From Planctomycetota bacterium (GTDB lineage Bacteria; Planctomycetota; Phycisphaerae; Tepidisphaerales; Tepidisphaeraceae), in the NCBI GenBank assembly GCA_039182125.1, contig JBCDCH010000007.1:24708-88707 (forward strand): a stretch of 64,000 bases of DNA. Direction: 5' to 3'. A program made the translations under genes and the position numbers. Below the pieces are notes generated by a model, which worked only from the letters and a program-made list of their open reading frames with translations, was not told where the DNA came from and searched no databases. Positions 32,859-41,241 of this stretch are shown here, piece after piece (the stretch's first letter is position 1; each line of letters starts with the position of its first letter).

Positions 32859-34850
32859 CTACAACCGGCAAGCGTTGCAGATATAGCTCAACGGGCCGAG
32901 TGAAGACGCGGCCGGTGCAACGGTGATCTGCTCACAGGGCGTCGGCTTATCGCATTTGGTGCAATGCACGCGCAGCGTCGGCAGGTCCAGCCGCATGCCG
33001 ATCGACGACGGCAAAATCCGCGGGTTGCCCGTGCGTTCACGCAAAGCCTTGGCGAGGTCGAGCCGCAGGTCGACGATGCCCGGCCAGAACTCCCCGAGGA
33101 TCGTCAGCTTCGGGTTGATCCCCGGCAGTTGGAGCAGCTTGACAACGCCGTTGTAGCCAAGGTGCGACGGCTTGGGGAAATCCGAATCAATGAACTCACG
33201 TTTGTCCGGCTGACTGATGTGGGCGATCAACAGGTCGCAGCCACCGAGGCGTTTCTCCTCGCCAAGCTCAGGGAAGAACGCCGTATCGGCCGTGTACCCG
33301 ACGACACACGCTGGCTTGTCTTCGTCATCCAACAACGTAACGCGCAGCCCGGTCGCCCTTGGTACGTCCGAACCATGATCCACCTTCCACGGGCGTACTT
33401 TCGCGTCGACCTCGTGGGGGACGCGCAGTCGAACCGTGGGATCGCTGCCCTGTTCCTCACGGTCGAGGTCGAGCGCGATCTCTTTTCTTGATTCGACCGT
33501 GCTTTCGAACGGCTTCGTGTCTCTCGTATCCGCGTCCCAAGCGAGCGTGTAGCTATAGGTTTCGCCCGGATCCTTTCCAGTCGCCCGACGCATCTCGTAC
33601 ATCAGGTCATCGAGTGGCTTGAGGTCCTGGTTGTGGTCGCCGTGGTTGTGGCTGACGACCACTGCGTGGATCAGCCGCGCCTGATAGCCGGCCTCGTGAA
33701 AGTTCCGCAGAAAGTGATGGCCGGGATCGAGCACAATCCCCCGCCCACACCAGCGGAAGAAGTAGCCTCCGCCGAGACAGTCTTCGTCGTCACCGAGAAT
33801 CGGCGACGTCGAACTCCAACCGCGCAGCGTCGCGAAATGGTCACGCTCCAGATAGTCATCGACGTCACGGTCCGCATATCGCTCATACTGCGTACCCTCC
33901 GCGCCCTCAATCTTCTGGAGAATCGCCGTTTCCAACGTCGAACTCGTTGGCCCGGATTGCGCAAGCTGAGCAGCGTCTTCGGCCCTCCGCTCACTGGACC
34001 GCATGTTGGCCGTGCGGGCCAGTGATTCCATGAGGGATGCGTTCCGTGTTTGTCCAATCTCACGGAACAGTGACGCCGCATGCTGAAATGACTCCGCGTC
34101 ATCGCGTAACAACCCAAGATCCCAGTGAGCCAAAGCTCGCTGCTCGGCCGGAGCGTCGGGCATCTCCAACACCCCGTCGTAGTCACTGATCGCACCATTT
34201 AAGTCCGGCGGGTCGAGTTTCGTTTTGCCGAGACCGCAGTTGCGTAGAGCTATGGCCCGCTGCTCGGCCAGAGCGCCGGACATCTCCAACACCGCCGTCC
34301 AATCGCTGATCGCACCATTTAGGTCCGGCGGATCGAGTTTCGTCTTGGCGACACCGCGGCTGATCAGCGCATCGGCCCGCTGCTCGGCCGGAGCGTCGGA
34401 CATCTCCAATACCGCCATGAAATCGCTGATCGCACCATCCACCTCCGGCGGATCGAGTTCCGTCTTAGCGACACCACGCAGACGCAAACACGCCGACTTG
34501 TCCACGGCATCGAGTCCGGGTGTATCAAAGGCTTCGCTGGATGCCGAAAGAGCGGCACGGGCGTCGCCTTGACGAATGCCAATGGTGCCGGCCAGTGCCA
34601 GACCGAGTGCTCGCGGCACAGACACATTGCCATCGCGGACCGGATCAAGTTCACGAAGGGCAGCGGCGAAGTCGCCCGAAGCGGCGGTTAAACCGGCCTT
34701 GGCGATCGCCGACTGAATCGCCAATCCGGCCTTCTCGGCAATCGCCAACGCGCGATTGAACGTCTCGGCCGCCGGCCTCGATCGTTTACCGGCCAAGTGT
34801 CGGCGTGCTTGCCAGAACAGGTCTCGAAACTCAGACTCACTCGGCGTCAC
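32859..34850 (-). CDS. TPR-like repeat protein fused to metallo-beta-lactamase fold and Cys knuckle
   Basis: A 663-residue fusion. The N-terminal 245 residues are helical repeats, including three units with an exact 40-residue period (from RGVAKTELDPP, about residues 125-244). The middle is a metallo-beta-lactamase hydrolase, with the HNHGDHNQ metal box at residues 401-408, a YTADTAFFPELG region and a later PSHLGYNGVVKLLQL block. The C-terminal end carries CTKCDKPTPC and CNAC, a likely zinc knuckle. No signal peptide is seen. The reaction is unknown; related MBL folds are nucleases or phosphodiesterases, and TPR-MBL pairs occur in bacterial conflict systems. It converges on the glycan block and has its own terminator-flanked position. 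Confidence 0.8.
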   Translation of the reverse strand: MTPSESEFRDLFWQARRHLAGKRSRPAAETFNRALAIAEKAGLAIQSAIAKAGLTAASGDFAAALRELDPVRDGNVSVPRALGLALAGTIGIRQGDARAALSASSEAFDTPGLDAVDKSACLRLRGVAKTELDPPEVDGAISDFMAVLEMSDAPAEQRADALISRGVAKTKLDPPDLNGAISDWTAVLEMSGALAEQRAIALRNCGLGKTKLDPPDLNGAISDYDGVLEMPDAPAEQRALAHWDLGLLRDDAESFQHAASLFREIGQTRNASLMESLARTANMRSSERRAEDAAQLAQSGPTSSTLETAILQKIEGAEGTQYERYADRDVDDYLERDHFATLRGWSSTSPILGDDEDCLGGGYFFRWCGRGIVLDPGHHFLRNFHEAGYQARLIHAVVVSHNHGDHNQDLKPLDDLMYEMRRATGKDPGETYSYTLAWDADTRDTKPFESTVESRKEIALDLDREEQGSDPTVRLRVPHEVDAKVRPWKVDHGSDVPRATGLRVTLLDDEDKPACVVGYTADTAFFPELGEEKRLGGCDLLIAHISQPDKREFIDSDFPKPSHLGYNGVVKLLQLPGINPKLTILGEFWPGIVDLRLDLAKALRERTGNPRILPSSIGMRLDLPTLRVHCTKCDKPTPCEQITVAPAASSLGPLSYICNACRL
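34119..34478 (-). repeat. Three 120-bp tandem repeats in TPR-MBL gene
   Basis: Three tandem units of exactly 120 bp encode the 40-residue helical repeats. The segment CGCTGCTCGGCC recurs at 34138, 34258 and 34378. The block encoding KLDPPDLNGAISD is nearly invariant between the second and third protein repeats. The strict period and low divergence point to recent expansion. Confidence 0.88.
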
Positions 34851-34981
34851 TGGAAGCCCCCATCGAAATGCCAGAACGTCACCCCGGCGAGACGAGAACG
34901 CCGCGCCGCGATCAAGATTGCCCCGCGTAGCTTACGACATTGGTTCGGGATGAGAACGCCGGCTTGCCGCACAAGAGAAAA

Positions 34982-35007
34982 GCCGAGGCGCTACGCAGCG
35001 CCTCGGC
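34982..35007 (-). terminator. Rho-independent terminator after SDR gene
   Basis: An 11-bp perfect stem (GCCGAGGCGCT with AGCGCCTCGGC) closes on an ACGC loop. On the minus strand it is followed by TTTTCTCTTG, the T tract expected after a terminator. It lies 28 bases beyond the stop of the SDR gene. Confidence 0.85.
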
Positions 35008-35034
35008 AATACAGATCAGGGTTGCACGATCGGC

Positions 35035-35781
35035 TCACGCGTTGAAGCCGCCGTCGATGTTCAGCACCGCGCCCGTGATATAGCTCGCGGCGTCGCTGGC
35101 GAGGAACAGCACGGCCGGGGCGATTTCGTCGGGCTTGCCGTAGCGGGCCAGGGCGGTCTTAGCGATCTGGCCGGACGCGGCAGGGTTCTCCGAGGAGTCG
35201 GGGTTCATCTCGGTGTCAATCGGGCCGGGCTGAACGGTGTTGACGGTGATGTTGCGGGAGCCGAGGTCGCGGGCCCAGCCGCGCGAGACCGTCTGCACGT
35301 ACGCCTTGGTTGCCGAATACTCCGAGATGCCGGGGAACGGCACGGCATCACCGAGCACGCTGCCGAAGTTGATGATCCGCCCGCCGTCGGGAATGTGCGG
35401 AGCCAGCGCGTGAGTCAGGCCGATGACGGCCTCGACGTTGATGGCGTTCTGACGCCGGACGACGTCAGGGTCGGCCTGCCCGAGCGGGGTCGGAAGGAAG
35501 ACGCCCGCGTTGTTGACCAACACGTCCAGCTTGCCGCCGAACTTCTCGCCGACCGCCGCGGCAACGGCCTCGACGCCGGCTTGAGTCGCCAGATCGGCTT
35601 GCACCGCATGGGCGCCGGTTTCGGCGGCGAGCGCGTTGGCCTCGTCGGCGCTGCGGCCGTAGTTGAACAAGACGGTCGCGCCCGCCTTGGTGAAGTGGCG
35701 GACGATCGTGGCACCGATGCCGCGCGAGCCGCCGGTGATCAGGACGTGCTTGCCGGCAAAGTCGTAGGTGGGGTGAGACAT
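35035..35781 (-). CDS. Short-chain dehydrogenase/reductase
   Basis: A classical SDR of 248 residues. The cofactor motif is VLITGGSRGIGATIVRHF, VNNAG is at about residue 90, and the catalytic pair is Tyr-x3-Lys in EYSATKAYVQ with Ser in NFGSVLGD. An Asn/Arg-type residue follows in YGRSADEAN, suggesting an NADPH preference, which is inference. The C-terminal LNIDGGFNA is typical. AAAGGAA lies upstream of the ATG as ribosome-binding site. It is divergent from a TetR-type regulator gene, with two palindromic sites in the shared promoter region, so its expression is probably controlled by that regulator. Confidence 0.93.
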   Translation of the reverse strand: MSHPTYDFAGKHVLITGGSRGIGATIVRHFTKAGATVLFNYGRSADEANALAAETGAHAVQADLATQAGVEAVAAAVGEKFGGKLDVLVNNAGVFLPTPLGQADPDVVRRQNAINVEAVIGLTHALAPHIPDGGRIINFGSVLGDAVPFPGISEYSATKAYVQTVSRGWARDLGSRNITVNTVQPGPIDTEMNPDSSENPAASGQIAKTALARYGKPDEIAPAVLFLASDAASYITGAVLNIDGGFNA

Positions 35782-35824
35782 GGGGTGTTCCTTTCAAGGG
35801 GTGTCGGGGTGAACGGGCTTATTC

Positions 35825-35840
35825 TGTACTTATGTGTACA
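35825..35840. promoter_or_regulatory. Operator 1 (TGTAC-N6-GTACA)
   Basis: A 16-bp dyad with arms TGTAC and GTACA separated by six bases, 44 bases upstream of the SDR start. The second identical-arm site lies at 35888. The centre-to-centre distance is 63 bases, six helical turns. Its position in the SDR/TetR intergenic region suggests binding by the TetR-type regulator at 35912. Confidence 0.75.
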
Positions 35841-35887
35841 AAATAGACCCCGCTCACTCCACCGGTCAAGTGGCGTTGAACTTTTTC

Positions 35888-35903
35888 TGTACGAGTACGT
35901 ACA
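35888..35903. promoter_or_regulatory. Operator 2 (TGTAC-N6-GTACA)
   Basis: A 16-bp dyad with the same TGTAC/GTACA arms and six-base spacer, ending eight bases before the regulator's ATG. Occupancy here would block translation initiation or transcription of the regulator gene, consistent with autorepression. The spacer (GAGTAC) also contains a partial nested TAC repeat. Confidence 0.75.
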
Positions 35904-35911
35904 ATATTTTC

Positions 35912-36502
35912 ATGGCTCAAACATCCGCACCACGCGGCCGACCACGCGGCTTCTGTCGCGATGACGCCCTCGACACCGCCTTGCGACTCTTCTGGGACCG
36001 GGGGTACGAGCAGATCTCCATCGCCGATCTCACCGAGGCGATAGGGGTGAATCGCCCGAGCTTCTACGCCGCCTTCACCGACAAGCCCACGCTCTACGCC
36101 GAGGCATTGGCGCGCTATGCCGGGGGCTTCTACGGGGCCGGCAAGGTTGCCGCCGCGCTGACCGACATCGACGATCCGCGGGAGGCAATCCGCACGTTCT
36201 TCGCCCGCCAGGCCAAGACATTCGTCAACACGCCTGTCCCTGGTTGCATGGTCATTCGCAACCGCACCGATTGCCGCAACGCCGACATCGCCGCGAAGCT
36301 CAACGAGCAGACGGCCAACGTGAAGAAGCTACTCCGCAAACGCCTCAAGCAAATCGACCTGCCTGCCGGCGACACCGTCGAGCAGTGGGTCGATCACACC
36401 TACGGCCTGCTCGTCAGCATGACCGCCGCCGCACGTGACGGAGCGAGTGAAGCTCGGCTGAAGAAAATGGCCGAGCTCGGCCTGCGCCCGCTCATCGGTT
36501 GA
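35912..36502 (+). CDS. TetR/AcrR-family transcriptional regulator
   Basis: A 196-residue one-component regulator. The N-terminal HTH reads ALDTALRLFWDRGYEQISIA then DLTEAIGVNRPSFYAAF, with the KPTLYAEAL segment after it. The ligand-binding half contains PGCMVIRNRTDC, the GCLL-type motif of a TetR subgroup that often regulates a linked oxidoreductase. ATG 35912 is the first start after the second operator; the earlier open frame at 35834 runs through both operators. Expected target: the divergent SDR gene and itself. Its 3' end overlaps the end of the convergent ndh by 11 bases. Confidence 0.92.
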   Translation: MAQTSAPRGRPRGFCRDDALDTALRLFWDRGYEQISIADLTEAIGVNRPSFYAAFTDKPTLYAEALARYAGGFYGAGKVAAALTDIDDPREAIRTFFARQAKTFVNTPVPGCMVIRNRTDCRNADIAAKLNEQTANVKKLLRKRLKQIDLPAGDTVEQWVDHTYGLLVSMTAAARDGASEARLKKMAELGLRPLIG

Positions 36503-37778
36503 GCAGCTTGTAGAAGCCCATCTCGACGTAGTCGCGTCGTGTGAACAACGCGAGGGTCCAGTCGGCGGCGATGCGGAGTTTGCGGCTGAAGCCGGGCATC
36601 TTCATCAGGTAGACCGTCCGCCACATGAACCATGCGGTCCAGCCGGTGAGGCGCAGGCCCATTGCCTGGGCGACGGCGTCGCCGTGGCCGAAGGCGGCGA
36701 GGGTGCCCTTGTCCGTCAGGTCGCACGGTTGGGTCGGCTCGCCGCTCAGGCTGCGGGCGATGTTCTTGGCGCAGTCGACGCCCATGCCGAGCGCGGCTTG
36801 GGCCGTCGTCGGGTAGGCGTCGCCATCGGGGCCGGGGTTGACCGCGCCGTCGCCCAGGCCCCAGACGTTGTCGAAGCCTTGCACCTTGAGATCGCGCTCG
36901 CAGAGGATGTAGCCACGCTTGGTCGGAAGGCCGAACTGCTCGGCGATCGGGTTGGCCTGCACGCCGGCACACCAGACGACCGTGCTGGTGTCGAGGCGTT
37001 CACCGCTGTTCTTGGTGACGGCGTGGTCGGCGTGGATCTCGGCGATCTCCTCGTTGATCATGACCCGAAGGCCGCGCTCGGTGAGGTGGCGCTGCGTGTA
37101 CGCCGAGAGCTTGGGGTCGAGGAACTTGAGCAGGCGGTCGCCACGGTTGACGATGGTGACCTTGATGTCGTCGCGGCTGACGTTGGGGTAGTTGTCCGAC
37201 GCGTTCTGCAGGTACTGGTGGAACTCGCCGGCGGTCTCGATCCCGGTGAAGCCGCCGCCGACGATGACCCAGTGCAGCAGCTTCTTCCGCTTGGCGTCGT
37301 CGTCGATGGCGTTGGCCTGTTCGAGCAGGCGGATGGCGCGGTCGCGCAGGCCGATCGCGTGGGCGAGGCTCTGCATCTCGAAGGCGTACTCCTCGAGCCC
37401 GGGCACCGGCGGCGTGAGCGTCTTCGTGCCGATGGCGACGACGAGGTGGTCGTAGCTCATGGTGAGCTGTTGCTCCTCGCCGACGATGGTGTAGCTGACG
37501 GTTTGCGTGTCGGTGTCGATGGCGTCGAAGTTGGCCTGGATGAAGGTGGAGCGCGGGACAAAGTTGCGTAGGCCGACCAAGGCGTGGTCGGCCTTCACGC
37601 CGCCGGTGCCGGCCTCGACCAGCAGCGGGTAGAAGATCATGTAGTTGTTGCGATCCATCAGGATCACGTCGACCTCGTCGCAAAGGAGTCGGTCGAGCTT
37701 CTGCGCGCAGTACGCCCCGGCGAAGCCGCCGCCGAGGATGACGATGCGTTTACGTTGGGCTGTTCCGGTCGGGGCCAT
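36492..37778 (-). CDS. ndh: Type II NADH dehydrogenase-like flavoprotein
   Basis: A 428-residue monotopic NDH-2 that would pass electrons from NADH to quinone without pumping protons. It shows the FAD site RIVILGGGFAGAYCAQKL, the second Rossmann motif WVIVGGGFTGIETAGEFHQY for NADH, and GFDNVWGLGDGAV near the FAD-binding end. A C-terminal stretch (LTGWTAWFMWRTVYLMKMPG) fits the amphipathic membrane anchor. The window also has an orphan NuoG, so NADH oxidation may rely on both or either. Its end overlaps the regulator gene's end by 11 bases. Confidence 0.92.
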   Translation of the reverse strand: MAPTGTAQRKRIVILGGGFAGAYCAQKLDRLLCDEVDVILMDRNNYMIFYPLLVEAGTGGVKADHALVGLRNFVPRSTFIQANFDAIDTDTQTVSYTIVGEEQQLTMSYDHLVVAIGTKTLTPPVPGLEEYAFEMQSLAHAIGLRDRAIRLLEQANAIDDDAKRKKLLHWVIVGGGFTGIETAGEFHQYLQNASDNYPNVSRDDIKVTIVNRGDRLLKFLDPKLSAYTQRHLTERGLRVMINEEIAEIHADHAVTKNSGERLDTSTVVWCAGVQANPIAEQFGLPTKRGYILCERDLKVQGFDNVWGLGDGAVNPGPDGDAYPTTAQAALGMGVDCAKNIARSLSGEPTQPCDLTDKGTLAAFGHGDAVAQAMGLRLTGWTAWFMWRTVYLMKMPGFSRKLRIAADWTLALFTRRDYVEMGFYKLLNR

Positions 37779-37828
37779 GCGTGACGCATGGTTGCGACTT
37801 CACGGTGGATTGCGAACGGACGAATCGG

Positions 37829-38206
37829 TTACGCCTGCGAGTGGAAGCCGATCATGTTGCCCTCGGTGTCGAGGGCCATGGCGATGAAGCCGTACGGGCC
37901 GATGGACATCTTCTCCTGTTTCACGACACCGCCAGCCTCGGCGACACGGCCGATCTCGTTCGCGACGTCGTCGCAATGGAAATAAACCATCGTCCCGCCC
38001 GGACCCGAGGGCACGTCACCCATCTTGCACAAAGCACCCGCCGCCCCCGCCCCCTTCTCGTCCATCGGGAAGTTGTACATCAGCATGCTCGGATCAGGCG
38101 AATCGAGTTTGTCGAGTGTCTTGCCCAGAACCTTCTCGTAGAACGCTTTGGCACGGTCCATGTCCTGCACGTAGATCTCGAACCAGACGACGGGGTTGGT
38201 GTTCAT
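37829..38206 (-). CDS. VOC-family protein (glyoxalase-like)
   Basis: A 125-residue single-domain VOC protein. The opening NPVVWFEIYVQDMDRAKAFYEKVLG and the closing GFIAMALDTEGNMIGFHSQA are typical of the family, with paired beta-alpha-beta-beta-beta modules. It resembles the PhnB/YkcA-like stand-alone group annotated as predicted enzymes related to lactoylglutathione lyase. No specific activity can be assigned. ATG 38206 was chosen over 38239, because the earlier residues are not family-like. It lies 50 bases before the ndh start on the same strand. Confidence 0.8.
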   Translation of the reverse strand: MNTNPVVWFEIYVQDMDRAKAFYEKVLGKTLDKLDSPDPSMLMYNFPMDEKGAGAAGALCKMGDVPSGPGGTMVYFHCDDVANEIGRVAEAGGVVKQEKMSIGPYGFIAMALDTEGNMIGFHSQA

Positions 38207-38281
38207 GGCGGACAGGATACCAAAAGTCTGCGGCAACACCGAAGCTCGAAGGCGGAGGTCGGTTCGAAGGTTCGGCGGCGG

Positions 38282-41221
38282 TCACTTACGCCTCGCGACC
38301 GCCTCCTCGAACGTCGGCGCCCCGACGACGTCACGCCACACGGACGCGACGATCGACTCGGTCTCCGTTTCAAGCGTCGCGAGATTCAGCTCGGCGATCC
38401 ACAGCAGATGTTGTTGCACATCCGGTTGCCTTTCCAGATCAGTTTGCATCTGAACCAAAGACTGCTCGTCATCGGCAACATCACCATGTTCGACTAAATA
38501 GAGACCAGACTGAAGCTGGCGCACTTCCATTCTCCGACGATAGGATGCGCTAAGTCGATTTCGCGCGAACGCGTGCTTGAACAAGCTGTCGTTGATAATC
38601 ATCCGAAAGCCAAGAACGGGCAAGTCGCTCGAAGCCGATGTGAATCCACGACGCTCATCTACGAGCATACGCAGATACTTGACCTGCTCAACAGCAGACG
38701 CGCCAAGCCACGCAATAATTAGGGCAGCATTACCATTCCTAGGCAAATCAGCAATTCGCAAACCAACCCACTTGCTGCTAAATCCAGCCAAGAATACATT
38801 CTCCACACCGGCGTCTACCAGCAACTCCAGTTCAAGCGGCATCCTGCCTCTACTGGTCACGAGGTACGGCGAAAACGTGTCGGCAAGTGCGTCACTACTA
38901 TCTGATTGATGATGATCCCAAGAATAGTCAAGACACCTGTTGCCTTGCAAAATTCTCTGAACCTCTGCATACGCAAAGCCTTCGGGTGCAAACACCGACG
39001 AATCCCGACCGAGGATTGCAAGCCAGCCTTCATACTCTTTTCGCAGTGCTGACCTTGCAACTGCATCTTTTAATCGATCATCCTGATCATGCATGCGGTA
39101 TCGCTGAAGATCAATGGGAAGCTTCGCGTTCGGGTCATACACCCAAACGGTTGGAAGCTGCATGTTAACAAGACGCCCAATCCCATCGTCATTCTCAAAA
39201 AGGGTCTTCACGCCTGGATTGCATACCTCTATACTGTTGACGTATAGGCCTCCACCACCTCTCGCCCAACAGATCTTACCGATCTCGCCAAGCCCTGTTC
39301 GATCGGCTTCTTCAACAACGTTTTTCGATTCGGCAATGCGGCACCGATCCTGCTCGGAATCGAATAGGCAACGAGATTCAAAGTACATTTTTACAATCGG
39401 CCCATCGTCAAAGTACCAGCGGATCCAGCCAGGGGCGTAACTACAAAGAGATTCCCCCGCCTGCCGATCGACTTCTGCTGTGATCTTCGATCCAATCTCA
39501 AGATCCTCCACTTCCTTTATTTCTACAGAACCTTCTGCCAAGGTAGTCTCGAAGCGGTAGCCGACCGAGCTGTTTACATGCCGCGTCTCCACGGTGATCC
39601 GATTCCCCAGCAGAAACGCCGCGAGGACGCCGATGCCGAAGCGGCCGGTGCGGTCGACCGTTGAGCCGGTGCCGGGCTCCTCGCCCTTCTCGAACGCCTT
39701 CTGCCAAGCCGGGCTCTCTCTGTAGGACGCACCGACCCGCAGGAAGTAGTCGCGGATGGTTTCGAGCGTCATCCCGACGCCGCGATCGGTGACTTCGAGC
39801 GTGGTGGTGCCATCAGCACGGCGATCGTGTAGGCGGACTTCGACCTCGCCTTCGATGTCATACTCGGGCAGGTCCGGCGCTTCGTCGCGATCGTCGGCGA
39901 GGCGCTTACGTTCGCGGACGGCGTCGATGGCGTTCTGGAGCAGCTCGCGAACGCCGACACTAGGCTGGTTGCCGTAGAGCGGGCGGATGAGCAGCCGGAG
40001 CAGTTCGGCGCGGGCGACGTCGAGTTCGATCCGCTCGGGGACGTAGTCGATGCCAGTCTGAGCTTTGAAGTGCTCTGCGTCGTCGAGGTTGGAGCGGATG
40101 CGACGGTAGCTGAAGCCGAGGTCGCGCAAGCCCGCAATGTTGCCGTAGGTTTCCCCGAGCACCGCCCAACAGTCGTCCAACTCCCGCTGAATGCCGGCGA
40201 GCCAGTTCTTCAGGTGCAGGAACACGTCGACGGTCCGCGGTCGAGCCTGGACGTCGATCGCTTCGGGGTCGTTGCCGGTGGTGGAGATGTCGACGACGCT
40301 TTGGTGGGCGTCGTGTTCGCGGCGGGAGAGCGGGCTGCGGAGCATGCCGAAGCGCGCCTCGGCGGTGGAGCGATCGGCCTGGATCTGGATGTAGTCCGCG
40401 ACGCGGAGCAGGGCCATGAGGTACGGGACGAAGACGCCGGCGGGGTTGTGGCGGTGATTCCTGCCATACTTCATTTCGAGCAGGTCCACGTGGTGACGAA
40501 GGCTGCCGCCGTGGCTGCGGGCGATGTGGCCGGCGAGGTTGACCTGCTCCTGCGTGAACCCGTCGCCGGGCTTGACGAGTTCGGACGGACCGACGGGGAC
40601 GCCGGCCAGCGCGAACTCGTGGGCGAGTCTTGGGTGGTGGATGCGGAGAAAGTCGCCGATGGTGCGGCGGTCCGACTCGGTGAGGTCGTCGTAGCGATCG
40701 ATCGGGTTGTGGACCGCCGAGACGCGCGGAGCGCCGCCGTCGGTCACGCCGTAGACGTCGGCCAGCTTCCGATCGTCCCACCGCCGCACGGTGAAGGTGA
40801 TGAACTCGTCCCAAAGCATCGGCCAGTCCGGCTCGTCGAAACCAGGCACCGTGGGCACCTCGACTTTTCCCTCGACCAAACGGCGGAAGCCGTCCCGATC
40901 GATGTGCATCGCCGCGTCGTGCAGCAGGACGGCAAGGATAAGGACGGCCGCGTCGTTTGGCGTCAGGATCGTCGCGGCCTGTTCGGACATGAGTCCGACG
41001 GTGCTGGCGAGCACCTCGGAGACATGCTGCTGGCCGTGCTTGGTGTACTCGGGAAAGAAGTACGGCGTTTCGTGACTCAACAGGTCGGCGAAGTTCGACT
41101 GCGTCGCCGCGACCGCGGCCTTGAGTTTCCGAGCCTCTGGTTTATCCAAAAGCTCTTGCAACAGATCGGGGATCGTCACGGGCACGATGTAACCATATCC
41201 CGAACAAATCAACGCTGGCAC
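38282..41221 (-). CDS. HD-domain plus HSP90-like (GHKL) ATPase protein
   Basis: A 979-residue multidomain protein. Residues about 15-290 hold an HD-type phosphohydrolase, with H62 and H66 in YTKHGQQHVSEVL and the HD doublet at 101-102 in AVLLHDAAMHID. Residues about 420-545 hold a GHKL ATPase of the HSP90/MORC kind: N box GVRELLQNAIDAV, G1 box TDRGVGMTLETIRDYFLRVG, G2 box RTGRFGIGVLAAFLLGN. The C-terminal 400 residues are unassigned. Similar HD plus HSP90-like proteins have been proposed as bacterial conflict or immunity components. The start is uncertain: GTG codons at 41185 and 41179 are also possible, since ATG 41221 lies only 20 bases from divergent kdsA. GC falls clearly from about 39550 down to 38400. 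Confidence 0.85.
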   Translation of the reverse strand: MPALICSGYGYIVPVTIPDLLQELLDKPEARKLKAAVAATQSNFADLLSHETPYFFPEYTKHGQQHVSEVLASTVGLMSEQAATILTPNDAAVLILAVLLHDAAMHIDRDGFRRLVEGKVEVPTVPGFDEPDWPMLWDEFITFTVRRWDDRKLADVYGVTDGGAPRVSAVHNPIDRYDDLTESDRRTIGDFLRIHHPRLAHEFALAGVPVGPSELVKPGDGFTQEQVNLAGHIARSHGGSLRHHVDLLEMKYGRNHRHNPAGVFVPYLMALLRVADYIQIQADRSTAEARFGMLRSPLSRREHDAHQSVVDISTTGNDPEAIDVQARPRTVDVFLHLKNWLAGIQRELDDCWAVLGETYGNIAGLRDLGFSYRRIRSNLDDAEHFKAQTGIDYVPERIELDVARAELLRLLIRPLYGNQPSVGVRELLQNAIDAVRERKRLADDRDEAPDLPEYDIEGEVEVRLHDRRADGTTTLEVTDRGVGMTLETIRDYFLRVGASYRESPAWQKAFEKGEEPGTGSTVDRTGRFGIGVLAAFLLGNRITVETRHVNSSVGYRFETTLAEGSVEIKEVEDLEIGSKITAEVDRQAGESLCSYAPGWIRWYFDDGPIVKMYFESRCLFDSEQDRCRIAESKNVVEEADRTGLGEIGKICWARGGGGLYVNSIEVCNPGVKTLFENDDGIGRLVNMQLPTVWVYDPNAKLPIDLQRYRMHDQDDRLKDAVARSALRKEYEGWLAILGRDSSVFAPEGFAYAEVQRILQGNRCLDYSWDHHQSDSSDALADTFSPYLVTSRGRMPLELELLVDAGVENVFLAGFSSKWVGLRIADLPRNGNAALIIAWLGASAVEQVKYLRMLVDERRGFTSASSDLPVLGFRMIINDSLFKHAFARNRLSASYRRRMEVRQLQSGLYLVEHGDVADDEQSLVQMQTDLERQPDVQQHLLWIAELNLATLETETESIVASVWRDVVGAPTFEEAVARRK

Positions 41222-41241
41222 GGCACGCGTAGGCTGCGGCC

